This document shows positions 1-7,119 of a stretch of DNA of 10,768 nt, piece by piece (position 1 is the stretch's first letter; each line of letters starts with the position of its first letter). This DNA comes from Clostridia bacterium. GTDB lineage: Bacteria > Bacillota > Clostridia > UMGS1810. The stretch lies in the NCBI GenBank assembly GCA_017629325.1, contig JAGBXL010000083.1, forward strand, positions 1-10,768. Direction: 5' to 3'. The position numbers and the translations under genes were made by a program. The notes under the pieces were generated by a model, which saw nothing but the letters and a program-made list of their open reading frames with translations, was not told where the DNA came from and did not search any database.

Positions 1-1179
1 AGTGATTTCTTAAAAAGATTACAGACTGCAGGTGTGAAAATGTGTGTTGCAACTGTGACGGACAAACCTATTGTAGAAGATATTCTGAAGCGTTTGAATG
101 TGCGAGAATACTTTTCTGAAATATTTACTTGTTCTGAAGTCGGATATAACAAAGAAACACCTGAAATTTATAGACAAGCTCTAAAGCATCTTGAAACTGA
201 AAAAACTGAAACGGTAGTATTTGAAGATGTTCTTCACGCACTTACAACTGCTAAAGATGATGGGTTCAAAGTTGCGGCAGTTTATGATGCACACGAACCA
301 AAACAAGAGGAAATGAAAGAAATTTCAGATTATTACATAATGGATTTTGGAAGCTTCTGCTTTACGACCGAAATGAAAACGGCATTAACTATTGCCGGTA
401 GTGATTCAAGTGGTGGTGCAGGTGTTCAGGCAGATATTAAAACTATGACAATGAATGGTGTTTATGCTATGAGTGCCATTACTGCTCTTACTGCTCAAAA
501 TACACTTGGAGTAAGAGCAATTTTAGAGGTGGCGCCTGATTTTCTCAAGGAACAACTTGATGCAATATTTGAAGATATATTCCCTGATAGTGTGAAAATT
601 GGTATGGTATCATCAAGCGAGCTTATAAATGTAATTGCCGATAGACTTAAATACTATAACGCTAAAAACATTGTTGTAGATCCCGTAATGGTAGCAACAA
701 GCGGTTCGGCTCTTATAAAGACAGATGCTATAAAAACATTAGTTGAAAAACTTTTACCCATTGCAACTGTTGTGACACCTAATATTCCCGAAGCAGAAAT
801 CTTATCTGATATGAAAATTAATAACAAGGAAGATATGATTAAGGCGGCAAAGTATGTCGGCGAAAGCTATGGATGTAGCGTTCTGTTAAAAGGCGGTCAT
901 AGCATAAATGATGCAAATGACCTTTTATACGAAAACGGCAATTTTGTATGGTTCGATGGAAAAAGAATTGATAATCCGAACACACACGGGACAGGATGCA
1001 CTCTTTCAAGTGCCATTGCATCAAATCTTGCAAAGGGACTTAGCCTTGCGGAGTCAGCAAAAAAAGCAAAAGAATATATATCGGATGCACTTGCTGAAGG
1101 TCTTGACTTAGGTAACGGCTCAGGGCCTATGAAGCATAATTTTGGATTGTTGACAAAATACGGAAAAGCAAAACAATAG
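1..1179 (+). CDS. thiD: HAD-family hydrolase fused to hydroxymethylpyrimidine/phosphomethylpyrimidine kinase (ThiD), 5'-partial
   Basis: The frame is open from base 1, so the true start lies left of the window; the GTG at 34 is an internal Val. Bases 1 to about 360 encode the later part of a haloacid dehalogenase (HAD) hydrolase: motif II in VATVTDK, the motif III Lys in GYNKETPEIY, and a motif IV acidic pair in VFEDVLHA. The motif I nucleophile would be off the edge. From Met at 373 a complete ThiD-like ribokinase-fold kinase follows: TIAGSDSSGGAG near its start, DPVMVATSG, TPNIPEAE, LLKGGH, and the anion-hole/catalytic Gly-Thr-Gly-Cys at 988-999. ThiD phosphorylates HMP to HMP-P and then HMP-PP for thiamine synthesis or salvage. 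The role of the HAD domain is unknown; a phosphatase acting on a thiamine-pathway phosphate is only a guess. The ThiD call is firm. The fusion is read directly as one uninterrupted frame. Confidence 0.93.
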   Translation, partial: SDFLKRLQTAGVKMCVATVTDKPIVEDILKRLNVREYFSEIFTCSEVGYNKETPEIYRQALKHLETEKTETVVFEDVLHALTTAKDDGFKVAAVYDAHEPKQEEMKEISDYYIMDFGSFCFTTEMKTALTIAGSDSSGGAGVQADIKTMTMNGVYAMSAITALTAQNTLGVRAILEVAPDFLKEQLDAIFEDIFPDSVKIGMVSSSELINVIADRLKYYNAKNIVVDPVMVATSGSALIKTDAIKTLVEKLLPIATVVTPNIPEAEILSDMKINNKEDMIKAAKYVGESYGCSVLLKGGHSINDANDLLYENGNFVWFDGKRIDNPNTHGTGCTLSSAIASNLAKGLSLAESAKKAKEYISDALAEGLDLGNGSGPMKHNFGLLTKYGKAKQ

Positions 1180-1190
1180 AAGTTTGGTTT

Positions 1191-1226
1191 AAGGGTAGGG
1201 ATATAAAATCCTTGCCCTTTTTGTTT
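1191..1226 (+). terminator. Rho-independent terminator of the HAD-thiD gene
   Basis: A 12-bp stem (1191-1202 with 1208-1219, two G-U pairs) closes a 5-nt loop and runs into a T-rich tail (TTTTTGTTTT). It lies 11 nt after the thiD stop, so thiD is the last gene of its transcript. Confidence 0.85.
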
Positions 1227-1316
1227 TACTACGTCAAACGAAAAACTCGCTATTTGCGAAAAAACATCTTGATAACGATAAAAACATGTGAAGAATTTAA
1301 GCATTATTGATCTTTA

Positions 1317-1335
1317 TGGCAACATTTTGGCAACA
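1317..1335. repeat. Two TGGCAACA direct repeats, possible recombinase arm-binding sites
   Basis: Identical 8-mers lie at 1317-1324 and 1328-1335, spaced 11 bp start to start (about one helical turn). They are embedded in AT-rich DNA about 100 bp from the guaA-like end. Close direct repeats of this type are typical of arm-type sites for tyrosine integrases near element ends. That role is an inference. Confidence 0.4.
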
Positions 1336-1435
1336 AAATATTGAAAAACCAATAGAATTATGGTAATGTATAGAATATAACCACTACGAAACACGGTTTA
1401 TTAACTAATTCAGTTGAGGTTACAAAACAATGAGC

Positions 1436-1447
1436 GAGTGGGAATAA
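1436..1447 (+). other. guaA 3'-end-like sequence, candidate attachment (att) core
   Basis: GAGTGGGAATAA encodes Glu-Trp-Glu-stop, the near-universal C-terminus of GMP synthase (ends TIEWE). The upstream sequence in this frame (Tyr-Lys-Thr-Met-Ser, with a stop just before) does not match GuaA, so only the last dozen bases are present. A plus-strand terminator begins 15 nt later, where a guaA terminator would be expected. The 3' end of guaA is a known integration hotspot for genomic islands. The match is read directly; the att interpretation is inferred. Confidence 0.5.
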
Positions 1448-1462
1448 TATTATAAAGATTTT

Positions 1463-1508
1463 AAATGGCTTGAAATCAAACGATTTCAAGCCATTTTTTT
1501 CTTTTTTA
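1463..1508 (+). terminator. Strong hairpin terminator between convergent transcripts
   Basis: A perfect 15-bp stem (1463-1477 with 1482-1496) with the loop AAAC is followed by a long T-tract on the plus strand running to about 1508. The tail orientation marks it as a plus-strand terminator, although the only plus-strand coding sequence nearby, thiD, already has one. It fits the original terminator of a guaA gene. On the minus strand the hairpin follows ftsH by a few bases but its tail is A-rich (AAAATCTTT), so it would stop ftsH transcripts only weakly. Confidence 0.85.
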
Positions 1509-3383
1509 TTTATCTGTTGTTTCATTTTCTTTCACAATATCAGGTGTTTCAAAAGGATTATAAGCTTCAAGAGTTTCTCCGTTAAATACCTTTTCAAATT
1601 CTTCGCGTGAAAGCTTTTCATTTTCAATAAGAGCGTTTGCAACATTATTTAATTTATCAATGTTTTCATTTAAAAGCTCAATGCATCTTTTATATTGATT
1701 TTCAATAATCTCGGTAACTTCCGCATCTATTTTGGCAGATACATTTTCGCTTAAATTTTTAGACTGCACAAAATCTCTGCCTATAAACACTTCGTCGTTT
1801 TGAGAACCGTAGCACACAGGACCGAGTGTATCGCTCATACCATATTTTGTAACCATTTGTCTGGCAGCTTTAGATGCTCTTTCAATATCGTTTGATGCAC
1901 CTGTAGATATATCATCAAGAGTAATCTTCTCGGCAGCTCTTCCGCCAAGAAGAACTGCTATGCTGTCAAGAATTTCGCCTTTTGTTGTGTATGATTTATC
2001 CTCAGAGGGCAAATTCATTGTATATCCTCCGGCTCTGCCACGGGGGATAATTGATATCTGATGAACAGGGTCCTGGCTTGGCAAAAGCTTTGAAATAACA
2101 GCATGACCGGCTTCGTGGAATGCAGTTAATTTCTTTTCTTTTTCGTTCATTACCCTTGTCTTTTTTTCTGTGCCCACAACAACTTTTATCATTGCATTTT
2201 CAATTTCTTCCATACCTATTGTTCTTAAATTATATCGGGCTGCAAGAAGTGCGGCTTCGTTTAAGAGGTTTGCAAGGTCAGCTCCGGTAAAGCCGGCAGT
2301 TGTTCTTGCAACAATTCCAAGGTCAACCGATGGGTCTAGAACTTTGTTTCTTGCATGAACCTTTAAAATTGCTTCTCTGCCTTTCATATCGGGCACATCA
2401 ACAACAACCTGTCTGTCGAATCTACCCGGTCTTAAAAGGGCGTTATCAAGAATGTCAGGTCTGTTTGTTGCAGCAATAACAATAACACCCTGGTTAACTT
2501 CAAATCCGTCCATTTCAACAAGAAGCTGGTTTAAAGTTTGCTCTCTTTCGTCGTGTCCGCCGCCAAGGCCAGCTCCACGCTGTCTGCCAACGGCATCGAT
2601 TTCATCAATAAACACAATGCTCGGTGCGGCTTTTTTTGCTTGTTCAAAAAGGTCTCTGACCCTTGATGCACCAACACCAACAAACATTTCAACAAAATCA
2701 GAACCGCTTATTGAAAAGAAAGGTACTTTTGCCTCTCCCGCAACGGCTTTTGCCAAAAGGGTTTTACCTGTTCCCGGAGGTCCTACAAGAAGAACACCTC
2801 TGGGTATTTTTGCACCAAGAGCATGAAATTTCTGAGGTGCTTTTAAAAACTCAACAATTTCTTCGAGTTCTTCTTTTTCAGCATCGGCACCTGCAACGTC
2901 GTTAAATGTAACATTGGTTTTTCCATGTTCATGAATCTTGGCTTTACTTTTACCAAAATTCATTGTGTTTCTTCCGGAGCCGCCTGATTGCCTGAACATC
3001 ATAAGGGTAAAGCTAATCATAATAATTATAATTATAAATGTTGGCAGCATTGAAAGCCACCATGGAAAGCTTTCGGGCTTGGGAGTGGATATAGTCAGCT
3101 CATTTTTTTCAACCTGCTGTTTTATACTTTCTCCTGCATGGTCATAGAGCATACTAAGGCTTGGAATATAGCATTTTTTCAGTTCATCTGTATCTTTCAT
3201 AACAACCGTAACTGTGCCTTCAGCATATTGAATTGATTTAATGTTTGAATTCTGTATTTCCGACACTAAATCAGAAAAAACAATATTTTTTGTTTCTGTT
3301 GCCGAATTCATAAAATAGTATGCACCAAAAAGCACAATGATAAGTACTATCCAGAATCCGTAGCTTTTAATAAATTTGTTCAA
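1506..3383 (-). CDS. ftsH: ATP-dependent zinc metalloprotease FtsH
   Basis: A 625-aa membrane-anchored AAA+ protease that degrades misfolded membrane and regulatory proteins. Two membrane segments (about 9-26 and 109-130) flank an external domain. The AAA module follows: Walker A GPPGTGKT at 201-208, pore loop Phe234-Val-Gly, Walker B ending Asp260-Glu261, and the second region of homology with NRPD at 307-310 and the arginine finger area RPGRFDR at 318-324. The peptidase carries HEAGH at 423-427, with the third zinc ligand Asp499 in GASND. Length and motif order are normal. The start is TTG (no in-frame ATG precedes the membrane segment), supported by a perfect AGGAGG 7 nt upstream. It is the last gene of the six-gene minus-strand operon, 14 nt after hpt; tilS-hpt-ftsH is a conserved Firmicutes order. 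Confidence 0.98.
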   Translation of the reverse strand: MNKFIKSYGFWIVLIIVLFGAYYFMNSATETKNIVFSDLVSEIQNSNIKSIQYAEGTVTVVMKDTDELKKCYIPSLSMLYDHAGESIKQQVEKNELTISTPKPESFPWWLSMLPTFIIIIIMISFTLMMFRQSGGSGRNTMNFGKSKAKIHEHGKTNVTFNDVAGADAEKEELEEIVEFLKAPQKFHALGAKIPRGVLLVGPPGTGKTLLAKAVAGEAKVPFFSISGSDFVEMFVGVGASRVRDLFEQAKKAAPSIVFIDEIDAVGRQRGAGLGGGHDEREQTLNQLLVEMDGFEVNQGVIVIAATNRPDILDNALLRPGRFDRQVVVDVPDMKGREAILKVHARNKVLDPSVDLGIVARTTAGFTGADLANLLNEAALLAARYNLRTIGMEEIENAMIKVVVGTEKKTRVMNEKEKKLTAFHEAGHAVISKLLPSQDPVHQISIIPRGRAGGYTMNLPSEDKSYTTKGEILDSIAVLLGGRAAEKITLDDISTGASNDIERASKAARQMVTKYGMSDTLGPVCYGSQNDEVFIGRDFVQSKNLSENVSAKIDAEVTEIIENQYKRCIELLNENIDKLNNVANALIENEKLSREEFEKVFNGETLEAYNPFETPDIVKENETTDK

Positions 3384-3390
3384 GTTTATG

Positions 3391-3396
3391 CCTCCT
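3391..3396 (-). promoter_or_regulatory. Ribosome binding site fixing the TTG start of ftsH
   Basis: AGGAGG sits 7 nt before the TTG codon and directly after the hpt stop codon, so ribosomes ending hpt can reinitiate on ftsH. The strong SD is what makes the rare TTG start credible. Confidence 0.85.
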
Positions 3397-3397
3397 C

Positions 3398-3943
3398 TTA
3401 TTTATATAAATGTTCACTTAAAACGCCAACATAAGGAAGATTTCTGTATTTTTGAGCATAATCAAGCCCATAGCCAACAATAAAATAATCGTCCTCCATT
3501 GTAAATCCAACATAATCTGCTGAAATATTTTGTTTTCTTCTTGCAGGTTTATCAATAAATGCTGCAATTTTAACAGATGCAGGATTTTTGGATTTAATAT
3601 ATTCAACTAAATTATATAATGTAAATCCCGTGTCGAGAATATCTTCAACAACAATAACATCTTTACCCTCAATACTACTGGTTAAGTCTTTTTTTATAAC
3701 AAAATTTCCTGAGGTTTCTGTTGAATTTTCATATGTAGATACCTGCATAAAATCTATGTAGCTTGTAAGCGAAACATTTCTCACAAGATCAGAAACAAAC
3801 ATAAATGCACCGGTAAGAACAGAAACAAATATAACTTCTTTTCCTTCGTAATCTTTTGCAATTTCTTCTCCAAGCCTTTTTACCTCTTGTGTAATCTGCT
3901 CGTTTGAATACAAAATTTTTTCGCATACATTTTGATTAGACAT
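3398..3943 (-). CDS. hpt: Hypoxanthine phosphoribosyltransferase
   Basis: A 181-aa cytoplasmic purine-salvage enzyme that joins hypoxanthine (often also guanine) to PRPP, giving IMP or GMP. The PRPP-binding signature is complete: hydrophobic strand, then Glu100-Asp101-Ile-Leu-Asp104-Thr-Gly-Phe-Thr at 100-108. An early VLTGAFMF segment (42-49) gives the cis-peptide/pyrophosphate loop. The base-binding C-terminal part reads VGYGLDYAQKYRNLPYVG at 156-173. The length is typical of bacterial Hpt. The ATG start has AAAGGAG 10 nt upstream (3954-3960), inside the last codons of tilS, and only 4 nt separate the two genes, suggesting translational coupling. The tilS-hpt-ftsH neighbourhood supports the assignment over other PRTases such as Xpt or PyrR. 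Confidence 0.96.
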   Translation of the reverse strand: MSNQNVCEKILYSNEQITQEVKRLGEEIAKDYEGKEVIFVSVLTGAFMFVSDLVRNVSLTSYIDFMQVSTYENSTETSGNFVIKKDLTSSIEGKDVIVVEDILDTGFTLYNLVEYIKSKNPASVKIAAFIDKPARRKQNISADYVGFTMEDDYFIVGYGLDYAQKYRNLPYVGVLSEHLYK

Positions 3944-3947
3944 AATA

Positions 3948-5303
3948 TTATTTCTCCTTTGTGATTTGGAATTTAATTATATTTTTGGTGTTTTCGCTTA
4001 CCTTGTATAAATCAGAAATTCGGTAGGGGACAACGCAAACAATGTTTTCGCCGTCAACTATTATAGGCACTTCATCTCTTTTATATGAGGGGATTTTTTG
4101 CTCAATAAAATATTTTTTAAGTTTCTTCTGTGTTTTCATTCCATAGGGAATAAATTTATCACCATCAAGCCTACTTCTTAATATCAAATTTTTATTTTCA
4201 AGCTTGTCGGCATCAATATATAAACAATCGCTATCTTCGGAATAATATTTATCACAATAAAAACTTGTAAGAAATATGCCTGGTAAATACTCTAGCTTTT
4301 CACCAACAGTATAGTTGTATTCAAAGCCGGATTGTTTATTCGTTTCATTCATAAAAACAATTTTGTCAAACGATACAGATACCTTTACGCCGCCGGGCAT
4401 ATCATAAGTCCGCCCTGAAATACCGGCATTTGTTATAATTTCCAGGTGAGAAGAAGATATTCCTTCGCAATTTCCTTTAAGCATTTCAAACGCATATCTT
4501 ATTATTCGGTATTTCACACAAATGTGCTCTTTATCAAATATATTCTTATTAACGCTAACACTATTATCCTCGGCACATACACAATTTAGGTTTTGCACAT
4601 AAGTGTTAATAAAATCATCGTCGTTTCTTAAGTTAAGAGTGTTAGAATATATTGTTTGAATAACCGATGGATTTATTTCTTGCATATTTTTTAGAATTAA
4701 ATTTCTGATTTTATTTCTTGTATATAAATCTGTTAAATTTGTGCTGTCTGTGCAATAGCTTTTCCCTTTTTGTTTTAAATACTTTTCAATTTCATCTCTC
4801 GATATTTCAATAATAGGGCGGATTATGCTGTCATTTACAGGTTTTATACCGCCAAGCCCATTTAACGAAGCACCTCTTATCATATTATAAATAACTGTTT
4901 CAACACTGTCATTCATATTATGTGCAACAGCAATTTTATTGATGTTGTTTTTGAAGCAAATTTCTTTAAAAAATTTATATCTCTCATTCCTGCCCGCTGT
5001 TTCTTCTGAAATCTTATTTTCGAGAGAGATTTGGAGGATATTAACCGCTTTGCAAAATAGAGGAATGTTTTTCTTTTTACAGAAATCTCTCACAAAATTT
5101 TCGTCGTTTAAAGCTTCATCACCGCGAATACCGTGATTGAGATGTGCAGCATAAATATCAAAATTTATATGTTTTTTTATTTCAATTAGCGAAAGCATGA
5201 GGAATAGGGAATCAGCACCGCCCGAAAAACCAACAAGTACCTTGTCGCCGTTTTTTATCATATCATATTTAATAATTGTGCCATACACCTTTTCTGTAAG
5301 CAT
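3948..5303 (-). CDS. tilS: tRNA(Ile)-lysidine synthase TilS
   Basis: A 451-aa enzyme that ligates lysine to C34 of the CAU-anticodon tRNA-Ile, switching it from Met to Ile decoding; it is normally essential. The N-terminal PP-loop ATP pyrophosphatase domain has SGGADS at 27-32, HLNHGIRG at 54-61 and the AHNMNDSVET segment at 128-137. A middle substrate-binding region follows, then a TilS C-terminal domain from about 372 (LILRSRLDGDKF, then KKLKKYFIEQKIP). The length is usual for the long Firmicutes form. The ATG start is the only option after the preceding in-frame stop. Its best SD, AAGGAG, overlaps the dnaB stop codon and lies 13 nt from the ATG, longer than ideal, so expression may be modest or coupled to dnaB. 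The gap to dnaB is 17 nt. Confidence 0.96.
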   Translation of the reverse strand: MLTEKVYGTIIKYDMIKNGDKVLVGFSGGADSLFLMLSLIEIKKHINFDIYAAHLNHGIRGDEALNDENFVRDFCKKKNIPLFCKAVNILQISLENKISEETAGRNERYKFFKEICFKNNINKIAVAHNMNDSVETVIYNMIRGASLNGLGGIKPVNDSIIRPIIEISRDEIEKYLKQKGKSYCTDSTNLTDLYTRNKIRNLILKNMQEINPSVIQTIYSNTLNLRNDDDFINTYVQNLNCVCAEDNSVSVNKNIFDKEHICVKYRIIRYAFEMLKGNCEGISSSHLEIITNAGISGRTYDMPGGVKVSVSFDKIVFMNETNKQSGFEYNYTVGEKLEYLPGIFLTSFYCDKYYSEDSDCLYIDADKLENKNLILRSRLDGDKFIPYGMKTQKKLKKYFIEQKIPSYKRDEVPIIVDGENIVCVVPYRISDLYKVSENTKNIIKFQITKEK

Positions 5304-5320
5304 GCTATTATTAACTCTCC

Positions 5321-6643
5321 TTAACGATTTGGTTCCAGATTAGTAAATCGTGTAAATTCTCCACGCCAGCCAAGCTCAATTGTGCCAACACTGCCGTTAC
5401 GGAATTTTGCTATTATACATTCAGAAATATTTTGCTTCTCAGATCCCGGGTTATAATAATCGTCTCTGTATAAAAACATAACCATATCTGCGTCTTGCTC
5501 AATTGAACCTGAATCCCTGAGGTCGCTGAGCATCGGTCTGTGGTCTGTTCTTTGCTCGGGAGCACGGCTAAGCTGTGATAAACATATAACAGGAACATTT
5601 AATTCTTTTGCCATAATCTTTAAAAGTCGGCTGTTTTCGCCAACTTCATTCTGGCGGCTCTCTCTTGAATTACCCTGTATTAACTGCAGATAATCTATAA
5701 CAACGAGCCCAAGCTGACCTTTGAGCTTTAATCTTCTGCATTTTGCTTTGATTTCTGAAACAGTAATACCTGCTGTATCATCAATGTAAATAGGAGCCTG
5801 CGAAAGCTCGTTTATAGATGATGCAAGCTTTGCCATATCTTCATGATCAAGCTCTGCAAGCTTCATTTTTTCGTTAGAAATATATGCCTCCGAACAGAGT
5901 ATTCTGTTTGTAAGCTGTTCTTTACTCATTTCCAAACTAAAAACTGCAACCGGCACATTTCCCCTTAAGGCCGCATTTGTTGCAATATTTAGTGCAAAGC
6001 TTGTTTTACCCATTGCAGGTCTTGCAGCAATGAGTATTAAATCGGTAGGCTGAAAGCCCGTTGTTTTATTGTCAAGAAGTTTAAAGCCGCTGGGCACACC
6101 GGTTATTTTGCGTTTATTCTGAAACATTTCTTCATAGTTTGCAAGATTTTCAGCAAGAACTTCTTTTATGTGAGTAAGGTCATTGGTGGTTTTGTTCTGC
6201 AAAATATCATATATTTTGCTCTCTGCAATGCCTAAAATAACAGATATGTCGTCTTTTTGTTCATAGCATATTGATGCTATATCGCCGCCTGCGTTTATAA
6301 GCTTACGAAGGACTGCTTTGTCCTTAATAATCTTAATATGATATTTAAGGTTTGAGGTTGTTGAAACCATAAGTCTTATTTTAGTTAAATATTCAATACC
6401 GCCAACAACATCAAAATTCATACCAAGCTGACTTTTTAATGTGATAAAATCAATAGGCTCTGCACGGTTTGAAATATCAAGCATTGCAGCATATATCAAA
6501 CGGTTACGCTCAAAATAAAACTCATCAGTTTTTAAACTGCTCACTATATCTGCCATACAATTATTATCAAATATTATTGTTCCCAAAACATATTGCTCTG
6601 CTTCAAGATTGCATGGCATACTGTTTAAATTATCTGTGGCCAC
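5321..6643 (-). CDS. dnaB: Replicative DNA helicase DnaB (DnaC in Bacillus nomenclature)
   Basis: A 440-aa hexameric 5'-3' helicase that unwinds DNA at the fork and recruits primase. The N-terminal domain begins with the usual NLEAEQYVLGTII (about 12-24). The RecA-like C-terminal ATPase has Walker A ARPAMGKTS at 207-215, FSLEMS at 235-240, the Walker B strand VVIDYLQLI at 324-332, SQLSRAPEQR at 356-365 and DLRDSGSIEQDAD at 374-386. It is complete, with no intein at the Walker A site, where these often occur. The GTG start is preceded by an in-frame stop, with AAAGGAG 9 nt upstream; a nearer ATG (6650) is out of frame and closes after six codons. Position directly after rplI matches the widespread gdpP-rplI-dnaB cluster of Firmicutes. 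Confidence 0.98.
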   Translation of the reverse strand: MATDNLNSMPCNLEAEQYVLGTIIFDNNCMADIVSSLKTDEFYFERNRLIYAAMLDISNRAEPIDFITLKSQLGMNFDVVGGIEYLTKIRLMVSTTSNLKYHIKIIKDKAVLRKLINAGGDIASICYEQKDDISVILGIAESKIYDILQNKTTNDLTHIKEVLAENLANYEEMFQNKRKITGVPSGFKLLDNKTTGFQPTDLILIAARPAMGKTSFALNIATNAALRGNVPVAVFSLEMSKEQLTNRILCSEAYISNEKMKLAELDHEDMAKLASSINELSQAPIYIDDTAGITVSEIKAKCRRLKLKGQLGLVVIDYLQLIQGNSRESRQNEVGENSRLLKIMAKELNVPVICLSQLSRAPEQRTDHRPMLSDLRDSGSIEQDADMVMFLYRDDYYNPGSEKQNISECIIAKFRNGSVGTIELGWRGEFTRFTNLEPNR

Positions 6644-6652
6644 AAGGCATTT

Positions 6653-6659
6653 CTCCTTT
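6653..6659 (-). promoter_or_regulatory. Ribosome binding site deciding the GTG start of dnaB
   Basis: AAAGGAG ends 9 nt before the GTG and overlaps the rplI stop codon. The ATG lying between the SD and the GTG opens only a six-codon frame (Met-Pro-Cys-Gly-His-Arg), so it is not the dnaB start. Confidence 0.75.
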
Positions 6660-7104
6660 ATTCACTAATAACATTAACTGTAAGCTTACCTGTTATACCG
6701 GGATATAATTTAATGTCAACAGTGCACACACCAACATTTTTAATTCCGTCAGGCAAAACAAATTTCTTTTTATCAATATCAATCTTAAAGTCGTTTTTTA
6801 ATTTGGCAGCTATTTCCTTGCTGGTTATTGAGCCAAAGAGCTTTCCATTATCTCCGCCTTTGGCAGAAATTGTGAGCTTAATATCTTTAAGACTTTCTTC
6901 TAAAGCTTTGGCATGTTCAATTTCCTGCTGTTTTTTAAACTCCTGAGAGTCTTTTTTTCCTTTGTAATCATTTAAGTTTGCAGCGGTAGCTTCTATTGCA
7001 TATCCTTTTGGAATAAGGAAATTTTTTGCATAACCATCGCTGATGTTCTTTTCTTCACCTGTTTTTCCTTGTCCTTTAAGGTCTTTAATAAATATAACTT
7101 TCAT
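6658..7104 (-). CDS. rplI: 50S ribosomal protein bL9
   Basis: A 148-aa ribosomal protein that binds 23S rRNA and helps hold the reading frame and space adjacent ribosomes. The N-terminal rRNA-binding domain begins MKVIFIKDLKGQGKTGE and carries the L9 signature (GYAKNFLIPKGYAIEAT, about 24-40). A long charged helix (about 45-75) connects to the C-terminal domain with the loop GKLFGSIT. I start it at the ATG 7102-7104 and not at the in-frame ATG 15 nt upstream: that earlier ATG is part of the SD (ATGGAGGAT), and L9 proteins begin MKVI or similar. It lies between gdpP and dnaB, as in many Firmicutes. Confidence 0.97.
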   Translation of the reverse strand: MKVIFIKDLKGQGKTGEEKNISDGYAKNFLIPKGYAIEATAANLNDYKGKKDSQEFKKQQEIEHAKALEESLKDIKLTISAKGGDNGKLFGSITSKEIAAKLKNDFKIDIDKKKFVLPDGIKNVGVCTVDIKLYPGITGKLTVNVISE

Positions 7105-7112
7105 AATTAAAT

Positions 7113-7117
7113 CCTCC
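7113..7117 (-). promoter_or_regulatory. Ribosome binding site deciding the rplI start
   Basis: GGAGG, 8 nt before the ATG at 7104 and just past the gdpP stop. It overlaps the upstream in-frame ATG at 7119, which rules that codon out as the normal start. Confidence 0.8.
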
Positions 7118-7119
7118 AT

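Larger units (their letters stand above)
1227..1462. other. Gene-free stretch, probable integration-site remnant
   Basis: No reading frame here has a ribosome binding site or recognisable product. All plus-strand frames break quickly, and the minus-strand frame entering it is only a shadow of thiD. It contains a short inverted repeat (TCGC-N5-GCGA, about 1246-1260), the TGGCAACA direct repeats and the guaA-like end, each listed separately. The composition resembles the terminal non-coding DNA of tyrosine-recombinase elements, but no integrase gene is visible. Confidence 0.45.

Noticed and set aside
897..1304. 135-aa minus-strand frame over the end of thiD and its terminator
   Set aside because: It lies antisense to a solid thiD frame, crosses the thiD terminator, has no SD and no recognisable motifs. 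It is a shadow.
1317..1335. CRISPR-like repeat
   Set aside because: Only two 8-bp units with a 3-bp gap; far too short and no spacers.
1227..1435. Possible small gene or integrase remnant left of the guaA-like end
   Set aside because: I translated this stretch in the plus frames and found only short broken pieces without family motifs, so no pseudogene call can be supported.
2452..2826. 124-aa plus-strand frame opposite the ftsH AAA domain
   Set aside because: Its low-complexity, Ser/Pro/Thr-rich translation is the complement of conserved FtsH motifs, with no SD or promoter. Shadow.
6000..6060. Possible intein or insertion at the dnaB Walker A site
   Set aside because: The DnaB frame is continuous and of normal length (440 aa) through ARPAMGKTS.
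7105..7119. Upstream ATG as start of rplI
   Set aside because: The ATG is embedded in the SD of the real start, and bL9 begins at MKVIF.
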